Assembly: GCF_000152845.1 (NCBI RefSeq)
Contig: NZ_CH902586.1
Location: 126,478 to 190,477, forward strand
Reading direction: 5' to 3'
DNA length: 64,000 nt
Source: Roseovarius sp. 217
Lineage (GTDB): Bacteria; Pseudomonadota; Alphaproteobacteria; Rhodobacterales; Rhodobacteraceae
Shown: positions 8,004 through 15,982 of the stretch, piece by piece
Position numbering within the stretch: position 1 is the first letter of the stretch
Layout: the number at the start of each line of letters is the position of its first letter
Made by a program: the position numbers and the translations under genes
The notes under the pieces: generated by a model
Database searches by the model: none
What the model was told of the DNA's origin: nothing
The model's input: only the letters and a program-made list of their open reading frames with translations

Positions 8004-8933
8004 TTACAGCTTTTCGGTGAGTTTTGGCAGGGCGGTGAAGAGATCCGCCACGAGGCCATAATCGGCCACCTGGAAAATCGGCGCTTCTTCATCTTTGTTG
8101 ATGGCGACGATGATCTTGCTGTCTTTCATGCCGGCCAGATGCTGGATCGCGCCCGAGATGCCCACGGCGACATAGAGGTTGGGGGCCACGACCTTGCCGG
8201 TCTGCCCGACCTGCCAGTCGTTCGGCGCATAGCCCGAGTCGACCGCCGCGCGGGACGCGCCGACAGCGGCCCCAAGTTTGTCCGCGAGTTTTTCGATCAG
8301 CGCGAAATCGTCCTTGGAGCCGACACCGCGCCCACCCGAGACAACGATCCCGGCTGAGGTGAGTTCGGGACGGTCCGAGGCTGCAACCTTGTCCTCGATC
8401 CATTCAGAGAGGCCGGGGTTGGCCGCCGCTGAAATGGTCTCGACGGGGGCTGCCGCCTGTTCGCCCGCCGCGTCAAAGGTCGAGGTGCGGAAGCTGATGA
8501 CCTTCTTCGCGTCGCGCGATTTCACGGTCTGAATCGCATTGCCAGCATAGATCGGGCGCTCGAATGTGTCGGCATCGACCACGCCAGAGGCGTCGGAAAT
8601 CACCATCACATCCAAGAGCGCCGCCACGCGTGGCAGCACGTTCTTGGCGTCGGTGGTGGCGGGGGCCACGATATGGCTGTAGTCCCCGGCGAGCGACACG
8701 ATCAGGGCAGCCGTGGGCTCTGCCAGACGATGACCAAGGGAGGCATCTTCGGCCACCAGCACCTTTTTCACACCGGCGATCTTGGCCGCAGCGGCCCCTG
8801 CCGCAGCAGCCGAGGCCCCACAGCAGAGCGCGGTCACATCGCCCAGTTTGGCCGCGGCGGTGACGGCCTTGGCTGTGGCGTCGAGCGCCAGTTCCCCATC
8901 GGTGACTTCGGCGAGAAGAAGAACGGACATCAT
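8004..8933 (-). CDS. etfA: electron transfer flavoprotein alpha subunit
   Basis: A 309-residue ETF alpha subunit. The C-terminal FAD-binding domain carries VVSGGRGVGSKDDF and GISGAIQHLAGMKDS, both diagnostic. With EtfB it accepts electrons from acyl-CoA dehydrogenases and passes them to ETF:ubiquinone oxidoreductase. Its ATG overlaps the etfB stop by 4 bp. It is the last gene of the long leftward transport and beta-oxidation operon, which suggests that this ETF is dedicated to the two dehydrogenases of the island. Confidence 0.97.
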   Translation of the reverse strand: MMSVLLLAEVTDGELALDATAKAVTAAAKLGDVTALCCGASAAAAGAAAAKIAGVKKVLVAEDASLGHRLAEPTAALIVSLAGDYSHIVAPATTDAKNVLPRVAALLDVMVISDASGVVDADTFERPIYAGNAIQTVKSRDAKKVISFRTSTFDAAGEQAAAPVETISAAANPGLSEWIEDKVAASDRPELTSAGIVVSGGRGVGSKDDFALIEKLADKLGAAVGASRAAVDSGYAPNDWQVGQTGKVVAPNLYVAVGISGAIQHLAGMKDSKIIVAINKDEEAPIFQVADYGLVADLFTALPKLTEKL

Positions 8934-9688
8934 ACGGCTCCCAATTCTTTGAGTTTCGCAACCAGCTCGTCGACCGAGCCGAGGATCACACCGGCTGCGC
9001 GCGAGGCGGGCTCTGATGTGCTGGTGATTTCAAGCCGAGGCGTGACATCGACGCCGTAATCGGCGGCGGTTTTCTCGTCCAGCGGCTTTTTCTTGGCCTT
9101 CATGATATTGGGCAGCGACGCATAGCGCGGCTCGTTCAGGCGCAGATCGACGGTGACGATGGTGGGTGTCTTGACCTTGATGGTCTGCAAACCGCCATCG
9201 ACCTCGCGGGTGACAAGTGCTGTGTCGCCGTCCAGATCGAGCTTCGAGGCGAAGGTCGCCTGTGACCAGCCCAGAAGCGCCGAGAGCATCTGACCCGTCG
9301 CGTTCATGTCATTGTCGATCGCCTGCTTGCCGCAGAGCACGAGGCCGGGCTGCTCTTCTTCGACAATTTTCGCCAGGATCTTGGCCACGCTCAGCGGCTC
9401 GATATCCTGATGCACATCGTCGGCTGCAATCACAAGAATGGCCCGGTCCGCACCCATGGCCAGCGCCGTGCGCAGCGTTTCTTGCGCCTGTTTTACGCCG
9501 ATGGAAACCGCGATTATCTCATCGGCTTTACCCGCTTCCTTGAGGCGGATCGCCTCTTCAACGGCAATCTCGTCAAACGGATTCATCGACATCTTCACAT
9601 TCGCAAGATCGACACCGCTCCCGTCCGCCTTGACACGAACCTTCACGTTATAGTCGATCACACGCTTGACAGGCACAAGCACCTTCAT
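8930..9688 (-). CDS. etfB: electron transfer flavoprotein beta subunit
   Basis: A 252-residue ETF beta subunit starting MKVLVPVKRVIDYN. Upstream in-frame ATGs at 9724 and 9694 exist, but AAGGAG is 9 bp from the ATG at 9688, and the family N-terminus begins exactly there. The AMP-binding region LCGKQAIDNDMNATGQM and the recognition-loop region LRLNEPRYASLPNIMKAKKK are conserved. It overlaps etfA by 4 bp. Confidence 0.96.
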   Translation of the reverse strand: MKVLVPVKRVIDYNVKVRVKADGSGVDLANVKMSMNPFDEIAVEEAIRLKEAGKADEIIAVSIGVKQAQETLRTALAMGADRAILVIAADDVHQDIEPLSVAKILAKIVEEEQPGLVLCGKQAIDNDMNATGQMLSALLGWSQATFASKLDLDGDTALVTREVDGGLQTIKVKTPTIVTVDLRLNEPRYASLPNIMKAKKKPLDEKTAADYGVDVTPRLEITSTSEPASRAAGVILGSVDELVAKLKELGAV

Positions 9689-9729
9689 TGGCATGGTCTC
9701 CTTGAGTTTGCGATTTGGCTTCAATAGAT

Positions 9730-10512
9730 CTAGCGATCTTGGAAGCAGGGTTTTCGTTTTTCGGAGAACGCTTTCATGGCTTCGGGAAAGTCATGCGCGC
9801 ACAGCAGAACGCTTTGGGCATCACGCTCGATTTCCAGTGCTTCAAAATAGCTACATTCCGCCGAAGCGCGCATCACGCGCTTGGCGGTCTGCACGCCGAA
9901 CATCGGATGTGGGGCAATCTCGTGAGCGATCTCAAGCGCGCGCTGCTCAACCTGTTTGGCCGGAACGCACTCTTCCACAACGCGGAGGTCCTTCGCGGTC
10001 TGCCCATCAATCTCGCGGCCCGTGAGCACAAGCATCCGCGCCACCCCCGCGCCGGCGCGTTGCTGAAGAAGCCAGCTCGATCCGGTATCGGGACACCCGC
10101 CCACACGGGCAAAAACCTCGCATATCCGGGCATCTTCGGCGGCCACTATGATATCCGCCGACAGGGCCAAGCTCAGACCGGCACCGAACGCGACGCCGCA
10201 GACTGCGGAAATCAACGGTTTGCGAAAGAGATAGGCGGCGCGCCCACCATCATGAACCTTGTCGACCATTTCGGATGTGGCCCTCGCGCCCTTGGCGATC
10301 TCAGCCTGGAAGCCGACCAGGTCACCCCCGCTGCTGAAGTGTTCGCCACCGGTCATGACCATGGCCCGGATCGTATCGTCCAGTTCGGCCTCGCGCAGAT
10401 ACGTGACCAATTCCTCGACGAACGCGATGCTGTAGGGGTTCCGTTTCTCGGGCTGAAGGAAGCGCAGGATGCCCACTGGGCCATCCCTGTCCAAGCGAAT
10501 AAGATTGGTCAT
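9730..10512 (-). CDS. enoyl-CoA hydratase/isomerase family protein
   Basis: A 260-residue crotonase. An ATG at 10524 overlaps the previous stop, but GGAGA stands 6-7 bp before MTNLIRL at 10512, so that start is preferred. The oxyanion-hole segments FSSGGDL (about 60) and CGVAFGAGLSLALSAD (about 105) are conserved. The catalytic region reads EVFARVGGCPDTG, keeping the first acidic residue (Glu144-like) while Asp replaces the second (Glu164-like) position, so isomerase, hydrolase or lyase activity is possible. It lies between a second crotonase and etfB. Confidence 0.85.
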   Translation of the reverse strand: MTNLIRLDRDGPVGILRFLQPEKRNPYSIAFVEELVTYLREAELDDTIRAMVMTGGEHFSSGGDLVGFQAEIAKGARATSEMVDKVHDGGRAAYLFRKPLISAVCGVAFGAGLSLALSADIIVAAEDARICEVFARVGGCPDTGSSWLLQQRAGAGVARMLVLTGREIDGQTAKDLRVVEECVPAKQVEQRALEIAHEIAPHPMFGVQTAKRVMRASAECSYFEALEIERDAQSVLLCAHDFPEAMKAFSEKRKPCFQDR

Positions 10513-10523
10513 TAAGGTCTCCA

Positions 10524-11300
10524 TCAGGTTCCTGTCCAGACCGGGGATCGCTTTTCGGCAAAAGCCTTCGGTCCTTCGATCGCGTCATTGCTGACGTAAA
10601 CGGCCTCGTGCTGCCGTTTGCCCGCTTCCAGACCGCCAGCGCAGCCCAGATCCATCGTGGCGCGAACGCTGCCTTTGGCCGCCGCCACAGAGAGCGGTGC
10701 GGCGCTGGCGATCCGTTTGGCAAGATCGAACGCCCGCGCGCGCACGGCGTCCGGCGTATTCTCGAGATAGTTGGTAAACCCATACGCATGCAGCCGTTCG
10801 ATGGGCATCAGATCTCCGGTTATAACCAATTCCATCAAGATAGGTTGCGGCAGCATCCACAGCGCCGGGGCCGCCCAAGGTGAGCCACGACCAATCTTGA
10901 CCTCGGTGACGCCGACACTGGTGCCCTTGAGACCGACGCGAAGATCGCAATTCAGCGTCAGCATCATGCCCCCCGCCATCAGCGATCCGGTCATGGCCGC
11001 AATGATGGGCTTCTTGCAGGCGCGCATCGTTTCATGAAAAGGGTCGCGCATTTTCATCAGGATATCGACGCCTTCATCGCGCGCGATCTGCCCAGCTTCC
11101 TTGAGGTCCAGCCCGGCGCAGAACACGCCGCAATCGGTCGAGGTAAGAATGGCCACGCGGACACTGTCATCGGCTTCGATTGTCTCCCAGGCATCGGTCA
11201 GCCCGTTCGTTGCTGCGACCGACAACGCGTTCTTGCGCTCGGGCCGGTCTATGCAAACCGTTGCAATCCCGTCTTCAATCGTCACATCGATGGGGTTCAT
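10524..11300 (-). CDS. enoyl-CoA hydratase/isomerase family protein
   Basis: A 258-residue crotonase. Oxyanion-hole segments FCAGLDLKEA (about 60) and TGSLMAGGMMLTLNCDLR (about 105) are present. The usual paired catalytic glutamates are not clear: the segment reads GVTEVKIGRGSPWAAP, so a different chemistry from simple hydration is possible. It lies downstream of the binding-protein gene and a strong stem-loop. Confidence 0.85.
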   Translation of the reverse strand: MNPIDVTIEDGIATVCIDRPERKNALSVAATNGLTDAWETIEADDSVRVAILTSTDCGVFCAGLDLKEAGQIARDEGVDILMKMRDPFHETMRACKKPIIAAMTGSLMAGGMMLTLNCDLRVGLKGTSVGVTEVKIGRGSPWAAPALWMLPQPILMELVITGDLMPIERLHAYGFTNYLENTPDAVRARAFDLAKRIASAAPLSVAAAKGSVRATMDLGCAGGLEAGKRQHEAVYVSNDAIEGPKAFAEKRSPVWTGT

Positions 11301-11353
11301 CAGCCACGCCTCTTCTAGTCGTAAATTTTTCGGGTTTGATTCCGTGAGGGGTC

Positions 11354-11377
11354 CCCCGCAGCTGTTGCGCTGCGGGG
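11354..11377 (-). terminator. perfect stem-loop after binding-protein gene
   Basis: A perfect 9-bp GC stem (11354-11362 with 11369-11377, 6-nt loop) lies in the 87-bp gap between the binding-protein stop and the next crotonase. No T-run follows on the minus strand. Stem-loops here are typical for stabilising binding-protein mRNA or partly terminating, raising its level above that of downstream genes. Confidence 0.5.
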
Positions 11378-11387
11378 AAGTTGATAC

Positions 11388-12638
11388 TCATTCAACCGTG
11401 AACTTCGCCGAACTTTCCTTGATCACTTCCCAGACCACATCGAGATAGTCGGCGCTCCAGTCGGTCATCGGAACCCAGGTGTCGCCATCCCACTGTTCGA
11501 CGCGCGTCTTGCCGCCGCCGCCGTGATCCGAGGGCGTGACGGTCAGGGGGGCCATCAAGCCATTCGCATCGAAGTTTTCGATAGACTCAAAGGCCGCCTT
11601 CATGGTCTCGGGCGTCAGCGGCCATCCGTTTGCCTTGATCGCCAGCCGCGCAGCTTCGAACCCGGTCGAATAGATCGCCATTCCAGTGTTGTAATACACG
11701 TCGCGAACCAAGCTTTCAGGGCCTGAGCCCTTGCCATTGGCATAGTAAGTCTCGAGCATTGTCTTGACGATTGGCACGTCCTGGCCACCGGCAACATTGG
11801 TCCCGCGCAGGATGCCCTTGGCCTCTTTCGCTCCAATATTGCTAATATCGACCTCGTTCATCCAGTTCACCGACAGGTAGCGGTCGATCGGGAAGCGGTT
11901 GCGGCGCATTTCCTTGGACGCAACCACGTGTCCACCAGCCAGAAGCCAGCTGATCACATAGTCAGGCTTGTCGCGTCGGATATTGCTCCAAGCGCCGGAT
12001 TGGTCGGACCCCGGCAACGGAACCGGATAGAGGTCCAGCTCGAAACCTTCTTTCTCGGAGATGGCCTTCAGAATCTCGATCGGTTCCTGACCGAACGGAT
12101 AATCCAGATAGATGAAGCCGATTTTTGCGTTTTCGAGATTGCCACCCAGTTGCTCCTTGATGAAGGCAACATCGTTTGCCGCTTGCTGCCAGTAAGTCGG
12201 CCCAACCGGAAAGACCCATTCGAACACCTCACCGTCCACTGCGTCACCGCGACCGACGAAAGTTTGCATCAGGATATTTCCGTCTTTCATGGCACGCGGC
12301 AGCACCGCGTTGGTCACCGGCGTAGACAGGAAGTAGAAGTTGAAGACACCTTCACGCTTGAGTTGCTCATAACATTCCACGCCGCGCTGGGGTTCGTTGC
12401 CATGGTCGCGGACGATAATTTCAACGGGATGGCCTTCGATGCCGCCGTTGTCGTTGGTGTACATCGCGAGATCCTGAGCGGCCTGCGCCACCTGTGGCGA
12501 GACGAAGGAATAGGACTTGCTGAGGTCAAAGCAGAGGCCAAACCGAATTGGCTCTTCGGCTTGGGCGGATGCGACCGCAGCGCTTGATGCTAAGGCAGTG
12601 GCAAGTGCCACTGCCTTGACGTGCTGTTTGAGTTCCAT
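11388..12638 (-). CDS. Liv-type ABC transporter substrate-binding protein
   Basis: A 416-residue periplasmic binding protein of the branched-chain amino acid (LivJ/LivK-like, type I) fold. The open frame extends to 12761, but GGGAGAGAG lies just before the ATG at 12638, which opens a signal peptide with an AVASAQA|EE cleavage site. The mature N-terminus IRFGLCFDLSKSYSF and the VGPTYWQQA and YLDYPFGQE segments fit the fold. With LivF/G/H/M it should import the substrate of this island. Similar proteins linked to acyl-CoA genes usually bind carboxylic or aromatic acids rather than amino acids. Confidence 0.9.
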   Translation of the reverse strand: MELKQHVKAVALATALASSAAVASAQAEEPIRFGLCFDLSKSYSFVSPQVAQAAQDLAMYTNDNGGIEGHPVEIIVRDHGNEPQRGVECYEQLKREGVFNFYFLSTPVTNAVLPRAMKDGNILMQTFVGRGDAVDGEVFEWVFPVGPTYWQQAANDVAFIKEQLGGNLENAKIGFIYLDYPFGQEPIEILKAISEKEGFELDLYPVPLPGSDQSGAWSNIRRDKPDYVISWLLAGGHVVASKEMRRNRFPIDRYLSVNWMNEVDISNIGAKEAKGILRGTNVAGGQDVPIVKTMLETYYANGKGSGPESLVRDVYYNTGMAIYSTGFEAARLAIKANGWPLTPETMKAAFESIENFDANGLMAPLTVTPSDHGGGGKTRVEQWDGDTWVPMTDWSADYLDVVWEVIKESSAKFTVE

Positions 12639-12764
12639 TTCTCTCTCCCTTTGGACTGAGTGCAGGGTATCTTTACTTCTTCCGACGCATCCCCCGCGTG
12701 ACACTGCGTCTTCTGCCGCCATACCGTCATTAAACGTATTTCGAGGACCTTCCGGGACCACGTT

Positions 12765-13160
12765 TCAACCGATAACGGCATGTTCGGCAATCCCATCTAT
12801 TCGCGAGTCCCATACCTGGCGGCCCCATATCTCGATGCGCGCCTGGCCGCCGTCATGGGGGTCGACCGCCACTGCTATCGAGGGCATCAGACCTCTTGCA
12901 TGGAAGTCTTCCAGCGCACCAACGTCTGCGCCGCAGGAAGGCGTCGTAATCGGCAGTCTGCGGAGATACACAACCTTGCGCGCGACCCCCAAGATGATCG
13001 GATCCACCGCCGCCTGCGAAATTTTCGCTGAGCCAGTGGTATTGGGCTTGCGGAGATCGTACGAAACGCCAACTTTGACAGGCGCGGCCAAAGCCTTGGC
13101 ACCGGACATAAGGCCTGCAGTCACCGAAAGAACCGCTAACGCCTTCGCAAGTGCTTGCAT
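12765..13160 (-). pseudogene. internally deleted second binding-protein gene
   Basis: A 131-codon open frame with an intact signal peptide (ending GAKALAAP) and a binding-protein N-terminus (VKVGVSYDL), then a jump to a C-terminal segment, DFHARGLMPSIAV followed by GGQARIEIW. That tail aligns with the last 50 residues of the neighbouring intact binding protein (NFDANGLMAPLTV, GGKTRVEQW). About 280 internal codons are missing, so it cannot form the two-lobed ligand site. It lies between livF and the intact gene, consistent with an ancestral tandem pair. Confidence 0.7.
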
Positions 13161-13193
13161 ATTATTCCCCTTTAACGTTCACTCTTTCGGATA

Positions 13194-14006
13194 TCAGCTC
13201 AGCCAACGCTTGCGTCGACTGTAGTGCTTGACATTATGAAAATCGGTGCCTTCCCCACCGCCGAGATAAAATTCCTGAATGTCGGAATTGGCCTTCAGGG
13301 CTTCAGCGGTGCCGTGCATAACCACTCGACCATTTTCAATCAGATATCCTTCAGAAACGATCTCCAGAGCGGCGAGAGCGTTCTGCTCCACAAGAAGAAC
13401 TGACATGCCCTCCTCCCGATTGATCTTTTGAAGGATGCCAAAGATCTCGGCCACCAAGAACGGCGCAAGCCCAAGACTCGGCTCGTCCAGCATCAGCAAG
13501 CTCGGCTGGGTCACCAGCGCCCTACCGATGGCAAGCATTTGCTGTTCGCCGCCCGATAGATAGCCTGACTGCGAATTTCGGCGCTCGGCAAGCCGGGGAA
13601 AATAGCTGTATATCTTGTCTTTTTCCACATTCAGCTTTGATCGGGACATTCCCATCGGTGCGGCCGCGGTAAGGTTCTCGTCTGGTGTCAGATGTTCAAA
13701 GACACGCCGCCCTTCAATAACGTGACAGATACCCATTTCCACACGATCTTGCGCGAGCATTTCGGTAATGTTGGTCCCTTCGAACGTGATCTCACCCCGG
13801 CTGATATGTCCGCGTTCGGATTTTAAAAGACCGCTGATCGCTTTCAAAGTTGTGCTTTTCCCCGCGCCGTTCGAACCCAGAAGCGCGATCATCTCGCCCT
13901 TTGGCACCTGAACCGAAACACCTTTGATCGCCAGCATCACGTTGTCGTACAGCACTTCGACACTGTTCATCACCAGAATGGACGGGGCTTCGACTTTTTC
14001 CTGCAT
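13194..14006 (-). CDS. livF: LivF-type ABC transporter ATPase
   Basis: A 270-residue ATPase of branched-chain-type importers. Walker A is GSNGAGKST (about 44-52), the signature is LSGGEQQ, and Walker B is LLMLDEPSLGL. It has a basic C-terminal extension (NVKHYSRRKRW) beyond the usual LivF length of about 235. It is followed by the binding-protein relic and preceded by livM with a 12-bp gap. Confidence 0.93.
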   Translation of the reverse strand: MQEKVEAPSILVMNSVEVLYDNVMLAIKGVSVQVPKGEMIALLGSNGAGKSTTLKAISGLLKSERGHISRGEITFEGTNITEMLAQDRVEMGICHVIEGRRVFEHLTPDENLTAAAPMGMSRSKLNVEKDKIYSYFPRLAERRNSQSGYLSGGEQQMLAIGRALVTQPSLLMLDEPSLGLAPFLVAEIFGILQKINREEGMSVLLVEQNALAALEIVSEGYLIENGRVVMHGTAEALKANSDIQEFYLGGGEGTDFHNVKHYSRRKRWLS

Positions 14007-14018
14007 CGGGTTCTCTCT

Positions 14019-15095
14019 TTACTTTCTGAGTTGATCGAAGGGCCAGACCATCAGATAGTCCCTGATGTTGCCGTAGAGCTTTCCCAGCCCAAGCGGTTCG
14101 ATCAGAAGAATTATGACGATCAGCGCGCCATAGACCGCGTTCGGGATATGGGCGAGCGTTTCAACGTTGATCTGCATTCCAAGCGATTGGCTTGTCACGA
14201 CGACAAACCCGTTCACCAAGCCCGGCACTAGCAGGATCAGGGCAACCCCGAAGTAGGAGCCGATTATGCTCGACAATCCGCCGACGATCACCATCGCCAG
14301 CACCTGAATTGATACGTTTACCGAAAACTGCTCCGGTGCCGCCAGAAAGAAGAAGGTCGCGACCAGCAAGGCCCCGCTGACCCCCGCGATGAAGGACGAT
14401 GTCGCGAAGGCCAGGATCTTGTAGTAGAAACTGTTCACGCCTAGGATCGCGGCGGCAAAGTCCTTTTCCCGCACGGCGACCAGCGCCCGCCCCAGCCCGG
14501 TGCGCTTGAGGTTCAGCATGAAGATTGTCACCAGCACACACCAACCAAACGCGACATAATAAAAGCCGGTATCGGAGGTGATCTCCTGTCCGAGCAGCGC
14601 CAGCGTCGGCGATTGGAGCGAGGCGTGCGAGCCCCCGGAAATCGCTGGTGAGTGGTTCAGAACCCAGTCCATCACGAACTGCATCGCCAGCGTCGTAAGC
14701 GCGAGATAGAGACCTTTCACCCGCAAGGCGGCAAAGGCGAACAGGCTACCTATCACCGACGACGCCAGCCCGCCGATGATCAGAGCGAATTCCCAAGGCA
14801 CCCCGAACCGCGCAGCGTGAATCGCCGAATATGCGCCGACGGCCATGACGGCGGCATAGCCCAGATGAAGCTGCCCGGCCCATCCCGTCACCAGGTTCAG
14901 TCCCAGGGCGGCCGCCGTCCAAATCAACCAAGGCAGCATGTAACTGTTCAGGTAAAGCGACGGTATGATGAACGGTGCCCCAAGTCCGAACAAAAGGAAG
15001 AACACCGCCAAATTCCGGTCTGCTGGAACCTTGAACATGCGGCTGTCCGATATGAAGTTGGCGTGATGGACACCGGAAAGTCGATAAAACATCAC
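14019..15095 (-). CDS. livM: LivM-type ABC permease
   Basis: A 358-residue inner-membrane permease with about nine hydrophobic segments and the family motif GWAGQLHLGYAAVMAVGAYSA. The start is GTG at 15095 or ATG at 15092, overlapping the livH stop. It pairs with LivH to form the channel. The length and motif order match LivM. Confidence 0.92.
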   Translation of the reverse strand: MMFYRLSGVHHANFISDSRMFKVPADRNLAVFFLLFGLGAPFIIPSLYLNSYMLPWLIWTAAALGLNLVTGWAGQLHLGYAAVMAVGAYSAIHAARFGVPWEFALIIGGLASSVIGSLFAFAALRVKGLYLALTTLAMQFVMDWVLNHSPAISGGSHASLQSPTLALLGQEITSDTGFYYVAFGWCVLVTIFMLNLKRTGLGRALVAVREKDFAAAILGVNSFYYKILAFATSSFIAGVSGALLVATFFFLAAPEQFSVNVSIQVLAMVIVGGLSSIIGSYFGVALILLVPGLVNGFVVVTSQSLGMQINVETLAHIPNAVYGALIVIILLIEPLGLGKLYGNIRDYLMVWPFDQLRK

Positions 15096-15982
15096 TACAC
15101 CCTTTCGATGTCGTGGCGGCCAAACAGTCCGTGCGGACGGATCATGACCGTGAGAATCAGGACTGCGGCGACGATGAGTTCACGACTCCCGCCGCCGACA
15201 AGCGGATCGAGAAAATCTGCGCCGACGTTTTCGATGATGCCAAGGATGATCCCCGCAATCACCGCACCCAGAATGCTGTCGAGACCACCCAGAACAGCGA
15301 CCGTCAGACCTTTTAGGAGCAAGAGCGAAAGCGCCTGATCGACGCCCTGAATTTCGCCCCATATGACACCTGTCGCCAAGGCCACCACCGACGCCAGTGC
15401 CCAAGAAAGCCCCACCCCGCGCTCTACCGAAATCCCGACCGACCACGACGCCATGTAATCGTCCGCAATCGCCCGTAATTTAATCCCGGTCCGGGTCCGA
15501 AAGAACAGCATGAAGGCAACAAACAGCGCGAGCGCAACTCCGGCACCAACGAGATGGATGCGGCTGATGAAGATATCGCCCAGAAACAGCGGCTCATAGC
15601 TGACGCCCAGCTCAATCGGACGCGACGTCCCACCCCAGATGGCAAGCGTCGTGCCCCGCAGGAAAATGTCGAGGCCAAGTGTCAGCATCAGGATCATGAC
15701 AACAGGACGTCCAGCGAGGCGCCTGAGAGCAACACGCTCGATACCGAAGCCAAGGCCGAACATGAGAACTGCCGCCAACGGAATGGCTAGCCACATCGGC
15801 AGACCCGCGTCGCGCGCGAGCGCGAGAACCACGTATGCCCCGAGCATCGTCAGTCCCCCCTGTGCCAGATTGGGCACCGAGGATGCTTTGTAAATCAGCA
15901 CGAGGCCAATGGCAAAAAGCGAATAGAGCAGACCCGTAAGGGCACCGTTGATCGCAAGCTCTGTCAGAAAGACCCAGTCCAT
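15095..15982 (-). CDS. livH: LivH-type ABC permease
   Basis: A 295-residue inner-membrane permease: NGALTGLLYSLFAIGLVLIYKAS at the N-terminus and VLGGLDSILGAVIAGIILG near the C-terminus are LivH landmarks. It starts directly after the acyl-CoA synthetase stop and its stop overlaps livM, so the genes are transcriptionally and translationally linked. Confidence 0.92.
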   Translation of the reverse strand: MDWVFLTELAINGALTGLLYSLFAIGLVLIYKASSVPNLAQGGLTMLGAYVVLALARDAGLPMWLAIPLAAVLMFGLGFGIERVALRRLAGRPVVMILMLTLGLDIFLRGTTLAIWGGTSRPIELGVSYEPLFLGDIFISRIHLVGAGVALALFVAFMLFFRTRTGIKLRAIADDYMASWSVGISVERGVGLSWALASVVALATGVIWGEIQGVDQALSLLLLKGLTVAVLGGLDSILGAVIAGIILGIIENVGADFLDPLVGGGSRELIVAAVLILTVMIRPHGLFGRHDIERV

